This document shows positions 19,862 through 29,977 of a stretch of DNA of 64,000 bases, one piece after another (the first letter of the stretch is position 1; each line of letters starts with the position of its first letter). Origin of the DNA: Pirellulales bacterium. Its GTDB lineage: Bacteria; Planctomycetota; Planctomycetia; Pirellulales; JAEUIK01. Below the pieces are notes generated by a model that ran no database searches, had not been told where the DNA came from, and was given only the letters and a program-made list of their open reading frames with translations. The translations under genes were made by a program, and so were the position numbers. The stretch is taken from contig JAIBBZ010000008.1 of assembly GCA_019694435.1 (NCBI GenBank), forward strand, positions 119,101 to 183,100. The letters run 5' to 3'.

Positions 19862-22129
19862 GTGAACTCGATGACGAAGACGGTGAGCAAGGCGGCATCA
19901 AGCAATGGATCGGCTTCGGCGGGAACTTCGAGCCGACTTGGTTCGACGGTCACCGGGTCGGCCCGCATGGCCGCGATTTCGGCCGTAACCAACTGGCAAC
20001 CGATCAGCCCGCCCCTGAACTTTGCCGACACCCCGGTCCAGGAGCTGTTTGCCTCGAACGTCTTCAGCCCCGCGGTGATGCGGGCCCGGCTGCCGAAAGA
20101 CGTCTACAAATCGGTCATGAAGACGATCAAGGCGGGCCAAAAACTCGACCCGACCGTGGCCGACGTCGTGGCGCAGGCCATGAAGGAATGGGCCATCGAA
20201 AAGGGTGCGACCCACTATGCTCACGTCTTCTATCCGCTGACCGGCCTGACCGCCGAAAAGCACGACAGCTTCCTCGCTCCCGACGGCGAAGGTGGAGCCC
20301 TGGCTGAATTCAGCGGCAAGGCGCTCATTCAGGGCGAGCCCGACGGCTCGAGCTTCCCTTCGGGTGGGATTCGCGCGACGTTCGAGGCCCGCGGCTATAC
20401 GATCTGGGACGTCACCAGCCCGGCGTATATTCTCGAGAACCCGAACGGCACGACGCTCTGCATTCCCACGGCGTTTGTTTCCTGGACCGGCGAAGCGCTG
20501 GACAAGAAGACGCCGGTGTTGCGCTCGATGCAGGCCCTGAACAAGCAGGCCCAGCGGATTCTGAAGCTGTTCGGCAAGACCGACGGCGCGTTCGTTGCCT
20601 CGACCGCCGGCCCCGAGCAGGAGTACTTCCTGGTCGATCGGCACTTCTACTTCTCGCGGCCCGACCTGTTCACCTGCGGCCGGACGCTGTTTGGCGCCAA
20701 GCCCCCCAAGGGACAGGAATTTGAAGACCACTACTTCGGCGCTATTCCCGAGCGGGTGCTGGCCTTCATGCTCGAAACCGAGCGAGAATTGTATAAGCTC
20801 GGCATCCCCGTGAAGACCCGGCACAACGAAGTGGCCCCGGGCCAGTACGAGATCGCGCCGACGTTCGAATCCGCGAACCTGGCCACCGATCATCAGCAGT
20901 TGATCATGACGACGCTCAAGCGCGTCGCCGAGAAGTACGGCATGGCGTGCCTGACGCACGAAAAGCCGTTCGCCGGCGTTAACGGCTCGGGCAAGCACGT
21001 CAACTGGTCGCTCGGCTCCTCGTCGCAGGGCAACCTGCTCGACCCGGGTGACACGCCCCACGCAAACGCCCAGTTCCTGGTCTTTTGTGCCGCGGTCATT
21101 CGGGCCGTCCACAAGTTCCAAGGCCTGCTGCGTGCCGTCGTGGCGTCGGCCGGAAACGATCACCGCTTGGGCGCCAACGAAGCCCCGCCGGCGATCATCT
21201 CGATCTTCCTCGGCGACCAGCTGACCGACGTCTTCGACCAGATCAAGAAGGGTGGCGCCAGCAGTTCGCTGTCCAAGGGCACGTTGACCGTGGGGGTCGA
21301 CGTGCTGCCGCCGTTGCCCAAGGATGCCGGCGATCGTAACCGCACCAGTCCTTTCGCGTTCACGGGCAATCGGTTCGAGTTCCGCGCGGTCGGCGCCAAC
21401 CAGTCGATCGCCGGGCCGCTCGTGGCGATGAACACGATCGTCTGCGAGTCGCTCGACTATTGCGCCAGCAAGCTCGAGGCGGCGATCGGGGGCGACCCCG
21501 GCAAGCTGAATGCCGCCGTCCAGACGCTGCTCTCCGAGATCATCAAGGAGTGCGAGTCGATCATCTTCAACGGTGACGGCTATTCGCAGCAGTGGCACGA
21601 CGAGGCCGCGCGCCGCGGGCTGTTGAACATGAAGACGGCGCCCGAGGCCCTGCCGGTCCTGGGCGAAAAAGGCGTCTTTGAACTGTTTGCCAAGTACGAG
21701 GTGCTTTCCGAACGCGAGCTGCAAAGCCGGTTGCACATCTACCTGGAGCAGTACTGCAAGACGGTGCACACCGAAGCTCTGCAGACGCTCGAAATGGCGC
21801 GCACGTTGATCTTCCCGGCGGCGATCCGCTATCAGAACGAGCTGGCCTCGACTTGTGCCAACCTGAAGCTGGTTGGCTACGAGTTCGACACCGACACGCT
21901 CGATCGGATCACCGAACTGGTCAAGTCGTTGCAAGACGCGATCAGCGGTCTGGCCAAGAAGCTCGAGCACGGCGGCGCGGCGAACCTCGACGACGAGGCG
22001 ACCTTTTATTGCAAGGACGTGCTCCCGGCGATGGCCGAGATTCGTAAATACGCCGACGAGCTCGAAGGCTGGGTGGCCGACGACATCTGGCCGCTGCCGA
22101 CGTATCAGGAGATGCTGTACATCAAGTAG
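19862..22129 (+). CDS. glnN: glutamine synthetase type III
   Basis: 755-aa type III glutamine synthetase, which makes glutamine from glutamate, ammonia and ATP. Family blocks: [32 protein letters not shown] (metal ligands in the glutamate-binding strand), [35 protein letters not shown] and [19 protein letters not shown]. These follow the GSIII order, which differs from GSI/GSII, and the length is right for GSIII. The long C-terminal helical part includes [22 protein letters not shown] 19862 lies 8 bases after AAGGAAG and was chosen over the in-frame ATG 19871. The first 35 residues are Ser/Ala/Gly-rich and probably loose. It is a single gene with its own terminator. Confidence 0.96.
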   Translation: MNSMTKTVSKAASSNGSASAGTSSRLGSTVTGSARMAAISAVTNWQPISPPLNFADTPVQELFASNVFSPAVMRARLPKDVYKSVMKTIKAGQKLDPTVADVVAQAMKEWAIEKGATHYAHVFYPLTGLTAEKHDSFLAPDGEGGALAEFSGKALIQGEPDGSSFPSGGIRATFEARGYTIWDVTSPAYILENPNGTTLCIPTAFVSWTGEALDKKTPVLRSMQALNKQAQRILKLFGKTDGAFVASTAGPEQEYFLVDRHFYFSRPDLFTCGRTLFGAKPPKGQEFEDHYFGAIPERVLAFMLETERELYKLGIPVKTRHNEVAPGQYEIAPTFESANLATDHQQLIMTTLKRVAEKYGMACLTHEKPFAGVNGSGKHVNWSLGSSSQGNLLDPGDTPHANAQFLVFCAAVIRAVHKFQGLLRAVVASAGNDHRLGANEAPPAIISIFLGDQLTDVFDQIKKGGASSSLSKGTLTVGVDVLPPLPKDAGDRNRTSPFAFTGNRFEFRAVGANQSIAGPLVAMNTIVCESLDYCASKLEAAIGGDPGKLNAAVQTLLSEIIKECESIIFNGDGYSQQWHDEAARRGLLNMKTAPEALPVLGEKGVFELFAKYEVLSERELQSRLHIYLEQYCKTVHTEALQTLEMARTLIFPAAIRYQNELASTCANLKLVGYEFDTDTLDRITELVKSLQDAISGLAKKLEHGGAANLDDEATFYCKDVLPAMAEIRKYADELEGWVADDIWPLPTYQEMLYIK

Positions 22130-22176
22130 GCTCGGAAAGCCGCTTGTCGGAAGCACAACGCGTTGCCAACAACATC

Positions 22177-22219
22177 GACGCTCCCGAGACCCCGTGGGGA
22201 CTCGGGAGCGTCGTGTTTT
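22177..22219 (+). terminator. glnN terminator
   Basis: GACGCTCCCGAG (22177-22188) pairs perfectly with CTCGGGAGCGTC (22201-22212) and is followed by GTGTTTT. The remaining 230 bases before the next gene show no further feature. Confidence 0.8.
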
Positions 22220-22449
22220 GCTGGGCGTGTCGGTTTTGCGTCCGTGGGTAGTTGCAGCGGCTAGGGGAATAGTTTGAACCGCCCCGTGCGAATCGCCAAG
22301 GCGGCGAATTCTCCGTAGTTTGACACCGTTGCGGGCCGCAACTACTCTGGAAAACCAAACGCAACGGAGCCCGAAATGGCGCGAGGAGGTGCGCGGTTCG
22401 GGGGCTCTTCAGGCCTCTCTGGCTGGCCATCCAGGGGTGCGCCGCCTAC

Positions 22450-25400
22450 ATGCCGGCCGTCGAGGTGTTAGCAACTGTGGGAAATCTTCTCGGTTGGGTG
22501 CGCACGTTCGTCGGCGAGCGGCGCAGGGGTCGCAAATCATCGCGTCGGTTGACCAGCGCCGCTTTCTCCTCGGTGCACACATCGCGCCTGCACTACGACG
22601 CGCTCGAAGAGCGCCGGTTGCTGGCCGTCACGGCGAACGTGGCGGGCAATGTGCTCACGATCAGCAGCAATGCAGCCGACAACATTGCCATCACGGTCGC
22701 GGGCGGCAACGTCAAGATCAACGGCAACGATCCGACCCCCGGTGCCACCGCCGCGAACACGATTCAAGGTATCGCCTTCTCCGGCTTCACGGGAAATTTT
22801 GCCAACCAGATCGACCTGACGGCCGTCGCTCCGGCCGATTTCACGGCGCTGGCCGCGCTGTCGGTCAACACCCAAGGCGATGCCGGCGACCTGGTGCTGC
22901 TGGGCACCGCGCTGTCCACCAGTGGTGCTCAGACTTATGACGAGCGCGTGCAGTTGGAAGCCAACAGCACGATCACGGGCACGAACATCACCTTCAACTC
23001 GACGGTCAATTCCGACGGTACGGCCCGCACGTTGACCGTGAATGCCAGCGGCATCACGGATTTTGCCAGCTCGGTCGGCGCGACGAACAACCTGGCCAGC
23101 CTGACCACCGACGCAGCCGGCTCGACGGTGCTCGAGGGCAACGTCGTCACGACGGGTGCACAGACCTATAACGACGCCGTCACGCTGGGCGCGAATGTGA
23201 CGCTTTCCGGCACCGACGTGTCGTTCCAAAGCACCTTGAACTCGGATGGTGTCTTGGCACGGGATCTAACCGTCAATGGCAGCGGCCAGACGGAATTCGC
23301 CGGCACGGTGGGTGGCACGAATCAGCTTGGGAGCATCACCACGAATGCGGCGGGAACGACGCTGATCTCGGCCAATATCACGACCGCCAACAACCAGACC
23401 TATGGCGACGACGTCTTGCTCGGCGCCAATGTCACGCTGACCGGTACCGAGGTCTCGTTCGCCGGAACCGTCAATTCTATGGGCGCGAATCGAACGCTGA
23501 CCGTCAACGACGACGGGACCACGGCGTTTGGTGGTGCCGTCGGCGCGACAACTGCCTTGGCCAGCCTGACCACCGATGCCGCAGGCGACACGGAAATTGG
23601 CGCCAATATCACGACGACCGGCGCGCAGACGTACAACGACGCCGTGGTGCTGACGGGGAGTGCGGTCCTGGCGAGCACGGGCAACGCCGCGATCAGCTTT
23701 GCCAGCACGGTCAACGGCGCCTTCAATCTGTCGGTGAACACGACCGGTACGACGACCTTCGGCGGTGTCGTGGGTGGCACGGCGGCGCTCACGAGCCTGA
23801 CGACCAACGCCGGCGGTACGACGAGCCTGGCCGGCAACGTCACGACCACCGCCGCGCAGGTTTACAACGACGCGGTGACGCTGACGGGTAGCGCGATCCT
23901 GGCGAGCACGGGCAACGCCGCCATCACGCTGGCCAGCACGGTCAACGGTGCCTTCGCTCTGACGGTGAACACGACCGGCGCGACGACGTTTGGCGACGTC
24001 GTGGGCGGCACCACCGCGCTGACGAGCCTGACGACCAACGCCGGCGGTACGACGAGCCTCGATGGCAACGTGACGACGACCGGCGGGCAGACCTACAACG
24101 ATGCAGTGACGCTCACGAATGACGTGGTCCTGGCGAGCACGGGCAACGCGGCCATCGGGCTGGCCAGCACGGTCAACGGCGCCTTTAACCTGGCGGTGAA
24201 CACGACCGGCACGACGGCCTTTGGCGGTGTGGTGGGCGGTACGACTGCGCTGACGAGCCTGACGACGAACGCCGGCGGCACGACGAGCCTGGCCGGCAAC
24301 GTGACGACGACCGGCGCGCAGACGTACAACGACGCAGTGTCGCTGGCAGCGAATACTGTCCTGGCGAGCACGGGCAACGCGGCCATCACGCTGGCCAGCA
24401 CGGTCAACGGCGCCTTCGATCTGACGGTGAACACGACCGGCGCGACGACCTTCGGCGGTGTGGTGGGCGGCACCACCGCGCTGACCAGTCTGACGACCAA
24501 TGCCGGCGGTACGACGAGCCTGGCCGGCAACGTGACGACGACCGGCGCGCAGACGTACAACGACGCGGTTTCGCTGGCAGCGAATACTGTCCTGGCAAGC
24601 ACGGGCAACGCGGCCATCACGCTGGCCAGCACGGTCAACGGCGCCTTCGACCTGACCGTGAACACGACCGGCGCGACGACCTTCGGCGGCGTCGTAGGCG
24701 GTACCACCGCGCTGACCAATCTGACGACCAACGCCGGCGGCACGACGAATCTCGCCGCGAACGTGACCACGACTGCCGCGCAGACTTACAACGACGCGGT
24801 GGTTCTGACCGGCAACGCGACGCTCGCTGGCACGGCGATCACGTTCGCCAGCACCTTGAACTCCGACGCCACGGCGCGCACGCTCGCGGTCAACGCCAGC
24901 GGCGCGACGACGTTCACGGGCATCGTCGGCGGTACGAACCCGCTGGCCAGCCTGACCACCGACGCCCCCGGTACGACCGTCATCACGGCCAACGTGACGA
25001 CGACCGGCGCACAGACCTATAACGACCCGGTGACGCTGGCCGGTAACGTCACGCTGACCGGTACGGCGATCACTTTTGCCGGTACGGTCAATTCAGACGC
25101 CACGGCCCGACAGTTGACGGTCAACGGGACCGGTGCCACGACGTTTGGCGGCGCCGTCGGCGGCACCGCGGCCCTGGCGAGCGTAACCACCAACGCGGCC
25201 GGCACGACGACGCTCGGCGCGAACGTGACGACGACCGGCGCACAGACCTACAGCGACCCGGTGACGCTGGGCGCAAACGTCACCCTGGCCAGCACCGGCT
25301 CGGGCAACGTGACCTTTGGCGGCACGCTCAATTCGGACGCCACGGCCCGCAACCTGATCGTCAATACGGCCGGCACGACGCTGTTCACGGGCACCGTCGG

Positions 25401-26670
25401 CGGCACAAACCCGCTGGCCAGCCTGACGACCGACACGCCCGGCACGACGACGATCACGGCCAACGTGACGACGACCGGCGCGCAGACCTACAACGACCCG
25501 GTGACACTGGCCGGCAACGTCACACTGACCGGGACTAACCTGACCTTCGGCGGCACGTTGAACTCGGACGCGACGGCCCGCAACCTCACCTTGTTCGGCA
25601 GCGGCTTGACGCTGTTCAGCGGCATCGTTGGCGGCACGAACCCTCTGGCCTCGATTGTCACCGATGCTAACGGCGGGACGCGCATCGCCACGACCGCGAT
25701 CACGGTCACGGGCAACCAGTCGTACAACGACGACGTCGTGCTGGCAGCGAACACTACGCTGACCGGCACCAACGTCGGCTTCAGCTCCACGCTCGACTCC
25801 GACGGCACGGCCCGGAGCCTGACGATCAACGCGGTGGGGACGACGTTCGCCGACACGGTGGGCGGCCTGAGTGCCCTGGCAAACTTGACGACCGACGCCC
25901 CCGGCACCACGCGCATCCTCGCCGGGTCGATCACCACGTCGGGCAACCAGGTCTACAATGACTGTGTTGACATCGTCAACGGCACGTCGTTCAACGGGGC
26001 CTCGGTGGTCTTCAACAACAAGATCCTCACGCCCGAGCCGGACGGCACGAACGAAAACTGGCTGCGCAACCTGTACTTCCAGGCCCTGCATCGCCAGATC
26101 GACATCATGGGATTCACCAATTTCCTCGCCCAACTCAACGGTGGAACCAGCCGCGAGGATGTCGCACAGACCGTGCTGGCGAGCACCGAGTATCGTACCC
26201 GGCTGCTCAATGGCTGGTACCAGCAGTTCCTGGGCCGGGCCGTCGATTCGACGGGTCTGGCCGGCTGGTTGGCCGCGTTTGCCGGCGGCCAGACGCAGGA
26301 GCAGGTGCTCGCCCAGATCGTGGCCTCGGACGAATATTTCGCCGCGAACGGTGGAACTCTCAACAGCTATGCCACGGGCCTGTCGAACGACGCCTGGGGT
26401 ACGGCGATCTCGCCGCTGTTGACGGTCGGCCTGGACCGCGCGGGCATCGCCGACCTCATCCTGGGCAACTACATCTACACCGAGCGGCTGATCAACGGCA
26501 TCCCGGGCGATCCGCTCGGCGGCTGGTTCGACATGACGATCCAGCGCGAGGCCTCGGTCGGCGAAGTCAACAACTTCGAGGCCCAGATCGGCGGGGTCAA
26601 TGAGGGCCTCAAGTGGAACGATGCCTTCGCGTTCATCCTGGCCAGTCCCGAGAACTTCGACGCGCCGTAA
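22450..26670 (+). CDS. giant beta-strand-repeat surface protein with DUF4214 C-terminus
   Basis: 1406-aa exported protein. The N-terminus carries LEERRLLA at about 51-58, the motif found at the start of many large planctomycete secreted proteins. Residues about 155-1180 consist of about 14 repeats of 74-77 residues, each with a QTYNDAV block, a strand such as ITLASTVNG, and TTFGGVVGGTTALTSLTT. This is typical of right-handed beta-helix or adhesin stalks. The last 210 residues contain DUF4214-like units (NLYFQALHRQIDIMGFTNFL, QQFLGRAVDSTGLAGWLAAF), a domain often found at the ends of S-layer and RTX-type proteins. It is likely a cell-surface or adhesion protein. The ribosome site before ATG 22450 is poor, so the start is uncertain. 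Confidence 0.85.
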   Translation: MPAVEVLATVGNLLGWVRTFVGERRRGRKSSRRLTSAAFSSVHTSRLHYDALEERRLLAVTANVAGNVLTISSNAADNIAITVAGGNVKINGNDPTPGATAANTIQGIAFSGFTGNFANQIDLTAVAPADFTALAALSVNTQGDAGDLVLLGTALSTSGAQTYDERVQLEANSTITGTNITFNSTVNSDGTARTLTVNASGITDFASSVGATNNLASLTTDAAGSTVLEGNVVTTGAQTYNDAVTLGANVTLSGTDVSFQSTLNSDGVLARDLTVNGSGQTEFAGTVGGTNQLGSITTNAAGTTLISANITTANNQTYGDDVLLGANVTLTGTEVSFAGTVNSMGANRTLTVNDDGTTAFGGAVGATTALASLTTDAAGDTEIGANITTTGAQTYNDAVVLTGSAVLASTGNAAISFASTVNGAFNLSVNTTGTTTFGGVVGGTAALTSLTTNAGGTTSLAGNVTTTAAQVYNDAVTLTGSAILASTGNAAITLASTVNGAFALTVNTTGATTFGDVVGGTTALTSLTTNAGGTTSLDGNVTTTGGQTYNDAVTLTNDVVLASTGNAAIGLASTVNGAFNLAVNTTGTTAFGGVVGGTTALTSLTTNAGGTTSLAGNVTTTGAQTYNDAVSLAANTVLASTGNAAITLASTVNGAFDLTVNTTGATTFGGVVGGTTALTSLTTNAGGTTSLAGNVTTTGAQTYNDAVSLAANTVLASTGNAAITLASTVNGAFDLTVNTTGATTFGGVVGGTTALTNLTTNAGGTTNLAANVTTTAAQTYNDAVVLTGNATLAGTAITFASTLNSDATARTLAVNASGATTFTGIVGGTNPLASLTTDAPGTTVITANVTTTGAQTYNDPVTLAGNVTLTGTAITFAGTVNSDATARQLTVNGTGATTFGGAVGGTAALASVTTNAAGTTTLGANVTTTGAQTYSDPVTLGANVTLASTGSGNVTFGGTLNSDATARNLIVNTAGTTLFTGTVGGTNPLASLTTDTPGTTTITANVTTTGAQTYNDPVTLAGNVTLTGTNLTFGGTLNSDATARNLTLFGSGLTLFSGIVGGTNPLASIVTDANGGTRIATTAITVTGNQSYNDDVVLAANTTLTGTNVGFSSTLDSDGTARSLTINAVGTTFADTVGGLSALANLTTDAPGTTRILAGSITTSGNQVYNDCVDIVNGTSFNGASVVFNNKILTPEPDGTNENWLRNLYFQALHRQIDIMGFTNFLAQLNGGTSREDVAQTVLASTEYRTRLLNGWYQQFLGRAVDSTGLAGWLAAFAGGQTQEQVLAQIVASDEYFAANGGTLNSYATGLSNDAWGTAISPLLTVGLDRAGIADLILGNYIYTERLINGIPGDPLGGWFDMTIQREASVGEVNNFEAQIGGVNEGLKWNDAFAFILASPENFDAP
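22921..25970 (+). repeat. tandem array of about 14 coding repeats, near 225-231 bp each
   Basis: Each unit contains a CAGACNTACAACGAC-like block. Most units have diverged; two adjacent ones (24289-24519 and 24520-24750) are nearly identical at DNA level, with a period of exactly 231 bases. Confidence 0.85.
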
Positions 26671-26691
26671 TGCGGCGAGCGGTTGGACGAA

Positions 26692-26743
26692 ATCTCGTCG
26701 ATCGGGCCACCGGTCCTCGTAAGACCGCTGGCCCGCGCGAGAT
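26692..26743. terminator. hairpin between two convergent genes
   Basis: ATCTCG at 26692 pairs with CGAGAT ending at 26743. The inner stem CGGGCCACCGGTC (26703-26715) pairs with GACCGCTGGCCCG (26723-26735) with one mismatch. There is no T-run, but its place between convergent stops suits a two-way terminator. Confidence 0.5.
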
Positions 26744-26760
26744 CCTTGGCCTCCGGGAGA

Positions 26761-28551
26761 TCAAGGTCTAAGCGAATCCGCTTCTTGCGGGCTGAGCAGT
26801 CCGTCGTGGTCGGCGTCGGCACGCTCGAACATTTCGAGCGGGCCGAGGAACTCGCGGCGTGACACGTCGCCGTCGGCGTTGCGATCCATCCGCACGAACC
26901 ATTTGGGGCGCGAGTCGTCGACGGTCGCCACGGGTCGAGACGGCACGATGGACCCGGCGAAGACGAGGAGTCCCAAGGGCTGCCGCGGCTGCGGGTTGAG
27001 ATAGCCCAGGGTCAGCGAGAGGCTTTGCGGCACTTCCTCGGGGGCGAGCTGCCCGTCGCGGTTGCGGTCCCAGTCGGCGATGCGCTCTGGCAATTGCATC
27101 AGCTCGCGGGCCGAAAGGCGTTGGTCTTTGTTCGTGTCGAGCGCTTCCGGTAGAGTGCTGCCCAGTTCGCCCAGCGTCGCACTCGCGCCGGCCAGGCCCA
27201 TGCTTTGCAGGCGTTCGCGGTACGCCAGGTATTCGGGCAGGAACACCATGCCGTTGCCGTCCTGATCGGCGGCGATCAAGATTTCGTCACCGCCGATCTC
27301 GTTTCGGTCGAGGTAATCGTTCTTGTCGCGGTCTTGTGCGGTGAACTGCGCAGCCGAAGCCTCGCGAGTCTCGCGTGGACTCGGGTCGGCGAGGCTGGTC
27401 AATTCCAGTCGTACGCGGTCGCCCACCAGCACAGCCTTCTTGCGGTTGTTCGTCTCGGAATATTTCAATTCGAAATCCGGCGCGTGCGCGAGGCAGATGA
27501 CCTGCTGGGAAAATGGCAACTCGCGCCGCCCGAGCCGGACGAGAAACTCGCCGTCGGGCGAGCGCTGTTCGAACCATGCCGTGAATTCGGCAGCATCGAG
27601 CGCGCCGTTGTGATCGGCGTCGGCCGTGGCAAATGCCTCGGTGCCCAGGACAAGCTCCTCGGGCGTCAGTTGGCCGTCGCCGGGCGACCGACGAACGTCG
27701 ATCCTGGTGCCGCCGGCCAGAGCGTTGACTGTTGGGACCGGGGCTTGCGTCACGGGAAGGTCGTATTCGGCAAAGACCTGCACCGCCAGCGGCGCCAGCG
27801 GGGGGCCTGGCGAGGGTGCAAACAGCGAATTACTGGTCGGTTGCCCAGAGTTGGCGACTACGCGGCGCGCTTGCAAGGGGTTCGCTTCAGGATCAAGCTC
27901 CTGGAACGAGATCATCTCGTCGTCGCTCGAGTCGAGCGGCGACAGCGATGTGAGCGCCGCCGTCCCCTCGGCATTCGAGAGCCCGGCAGTGGTGTCACGG
28001 TCGAGCAACTTCGTCAAGCGGTCGGGTGCGACAGCCGTGCGGCTGGCGGACGAGGAGGTCTGAATTCCCAGCCCACCAAGTTCCCTCACGAACTCGGCCA
28101 GCGAAATCAAGCCATCCACCGGTTGAACGTCGCAATCGAGGAACGACACCTCTTGCGACCGTGTCCCGGTGTTGACCTCGCTGCGGCGGAGACCTTGCAC
28201 ATCTGCGCGCAGCCCCAGGAATTCATCGTCGTCGAGCATGCCGCTGTGATCTTTGTCGGCATCGTTGAATCGCTGCCAGAGCCAACGTCCCCAAGCGGTC
28301 TGGTACGACTGCCCGTCGCGTAGCAAATGCACACGGATCAGCAGCGGCCGGACGCGCGCCAGGACGTAAAAATCCTGGACGTCGTTGGGTACGACGGCGG
28401 CTGCATCGGCGATGGCCGCGGAGGCCGCGGTCGCGGGCTGGCTATCTGCGGCAAGGCACTCGTAAGACGTGCTCATCGTGCCCAGCATCACGAACCCGAG
28501 GCAGGCGAGTGCCCAGGCGCGACGTGGGCGATAATCGATGCGCCAGTTCAT
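26761..28551 (-). CDS. exported multi-EF-hand protein
   Basis: 596-aa exported protein with about ten EF-hand-like calcium loops spread over its length. Good ones are DADKDHSGMLDDDEF, DADHNGALDAAEF, DRDKNDYLDRNEI, DTNKDQRLSARELM, DRNRDGQLAPEEV and DADHDGLLSPQEA, each with Asp/Asn at 1, 3 and 5 and Glu near 12. A signal peptide follows the Arg-rich start (RRAWALACLGFVMLGTMS). I place the start at ATG 28551 because it overlaps the DUF1501 stop as ATGA, a classic coupling; GTG 28560 is also in frame. As third gene of a DUF1549/1553-DUF1501-EF-hand operon it probably works in the periplasm with these proteins. It may bind or sense calcium. Confidence 0.88.
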   Translation of the reverse strand: MNWRIDYRPRRAWALACLGFVMLGTMSTSYECLAADSQPATAASAAIADAAAVVPNDVQDFYVLARVRPLLIRVHLLRDGQSYQTAWGRWLWQRFNDADKDHSGMLDDDEFLGLRADVQGLRRSEVNTGTRSQEVSFLDCDVQPVDGLISLAEFVRELGGLGIQTSSSASRTAVAPDRLTKLLDRDTTAGLSNAEGTAALTSLSPLDSSDDEMISFQELDPEANPLQARRVVANSGQPTSNSLFAPSPGPPLAPLAVQVFAEYDLPVTQAPVPTVNALAGGTRIDVRRSPGDGQLTPEELVLGTEAFATADADHNGALDAAEFTAWFEQRSPDGEFLVRLGRRELPFSQQVICLAHAPDFELKYSETNNRKKAVLVGDRVRLELTSLADPSPRETREASAAQFTAQDRDKNDYLDRNEIGGDEILIAADQDGNGMVFLPEYLAYRERLQSMGLAGASATLGELGSTLPEALDTNKDQRLSARELMQLPERIADWDRNRDGQLAPEEVPQSLSLTLGYLNPQPRQPLGLLVFAGSIVPSRPVATVDDSRPKWFVRMDRNADGDVSRREFLGPLEMFERADADHDGLLSPQEADSLRP

Positions 28552-29915
28552 GACAGGCACTCCTCGATCGGCTTGGCGTCGGGCTCGGCCAGGCGGATCG
28601 GCCGGCCCACGTTGGACATGTTCTGTTTCGTCGGGTCGAGCCCCAGCGCCCGGACGATCGTGGCCATCAGGTCGGGCGCGGCGACGGGTCGCTCGGCGAC
28701 TTCCATGCCGTTGTCGGTCGTGCGGCCGACAACCTGGCCACCCCGAATGCCCCCACCGGCCAGCACGCTCGACCAGGCGGCCGGGAAATGATCGCGGCCG
28801 TTGTTGGAATTGATGACCGGCGTGCGGCCGAATTCGCCCATCCAGATCACGAGTGTCGTTTCGAGCAGGCCGCGCTCGGCCAGGTCCGTCATGAGCGTCG
28901 ACCAGCCGTTATCGAGCACGCCCAACATCGGCTGGAGCCGGTTGAAATTGTCCTGGTGGGTGTCCCAGCCGGAGATGTCGTTGGTGCCCGCGCCGTTCAT
29001 CCCGACTTCGACGAACGGCACTCCGCGCTCGATGAGCCTGCGGGCCAGCAGGCAGCCCTGGCCAAAGGGCGTGCGGCCATAGCGATCGCGCAGCGCCGCA
29101 TCTTCGTCCGAAAGCTTGAACGCCGTGCGCAGGCTGCCTTCCATCATCCGCTGCGCGCCGGCATATGCGGCCGCGCGGGCCTCGGCGACCGGGCCGCGGC
29201 GGTGAGCGAGGAAGTCGGACTCGAGCGTCCCGAGCAACTCCAGCCGCGACGATTGATGTTCGACAGCAAGGTCCTGCGGGCGTTCCAAGTTGCGCACCTG
29301 GAACATGCGCTCGTACGGGTCGCCTTCCTGGTTCGGATCGATCGGCTGCATGGGTAAGGCGCCCACGTGAACCGGCGCGAATCGCGGTCCCAGGAATCCC
29401 GACCCAAAGGCGGCCGTGCTGATAAACCGATAGCCGGCGATGCTTACGCTGCGCGGCAGCTCGCTGTCGACGTCGCCGCCCAACTCTTTCCCCAAGAGCG
29501 CCCCGATCGACGGATAGTCGACCGGGCTGCCGGGCTGATTGCCGGTGCGGAGGTAATAGGTCGCTCGATCGTGATCGCCTTCCTTGGTGCTCATCGAACG
29601 GACGATGGCCAGCTTGTCGGCCTGCTGAGCCATTTTGGGCAGGTGTTCACAAATCTGAATACCCGGGACGTTGGTCTCGATGGCCTTGAACGGCCCGCCA
29701 TTTTTTTCACCGGGCTTGGGATCGAAGGTGTCGAGCTGGCTGGGTCCGCCGGGCATCCACAGCAGAATGCAAGCGCGTCGTCTGCCGGTGGCGTCGGCCG
29801 CGCGCGCCGCCAAAGCGTCGAACCATCCGGATAGGGAGATTCCGCAGGCGGCCGCGATCCCGCCCTGTAATAACTCGCGCCGCGTGGCCTGCCACGTGCG
29901 ATTGCGGTGACTCAT
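28548..29915 (-). CDS. DUF1501 protein, sulfatase-like fold, Tat-exported
   Basis: 455-aa DUF1501 protein. The start has a Tat-type signal (TRRELLQGGIAAACGISL), so it is probably exported folded. Family blocks: ACILLWMPGGPSQLDTFDPKPG, GGPFKAIETNVPGIQICEHLP, VRSMSTKEGDHDRATYYLRTG and GEFGRTPVINSNNGRDHFP. These place it in the alkaline phosphatase/sulfatase-like superfamily, although the substrate of DUF1501 is not established. In planctomycetes it nearly always sits next to a DUF1549/DUF1553 gene, as here, where the partner starts upstream and ends 62 bases before this ATG. It overlaps the EF-hand gene by four bases. An EF-hand third gene is a less common addition. Confidence 0.93.
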   Translation of the reverse strand: MSHRNRTWQATRRELLQGGIAAACGISLSGWFDALAARAADATGRRRACILLWMPGGPSQLDTFDPKPGEKNGGPFKAIETNVPGIQICEHLPKMAQQADKLAIVRSMSTKEGDHDRATYYLRTGNQPGSPVDYPSIGALLGKELGGDVDSELPRSVSIAGYRFISTAAFGSGFLGPRFAPVHVGALPMQPIDPNQEGDPYERMFQVRNLERPQDLAVEHQSSRLELLGTLESDFLAHRRGPVAEARAAAYAGAQRMMEGSLRTAFKLSDEDAALRDRYGRTPFGQGCLLARRLIERGVPFVEVGMNGAGTNDISGWDTHQDNFNRLQPMLGVLDNGWSTLMTDLAERGLLETTLVIWMGEFGRTPVINSNNGRDHFPAAWSSVLAGGGIRGGQVVGRTTDNGMEVAERPVAAPDLMATIVRALGLDPTKQNMSNVGRPIRLAEPDAKPIEECLS

Positions 29916-29977
29916 CGCATTGCCCTCTCGCAGGAATTGTCTCGGGATCGACGCGGCGCGTGCCCGCAGCGATCGAA

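Noticed and set aside
19898..22156. 752-aa open frame antisense to glnN
   Set aside because: It mirrors the glutamine synthetase gene, which has full family motifs; the antisense product is Arg-rich with no known motif, typical for GC-rich shadow frames.
22921..25970. CRISPR-like or satellite repeat array
   Set aside because: Units are 225-231 bp, keep the reading frame and have no spacers; they are coding repeats of a surface protein.
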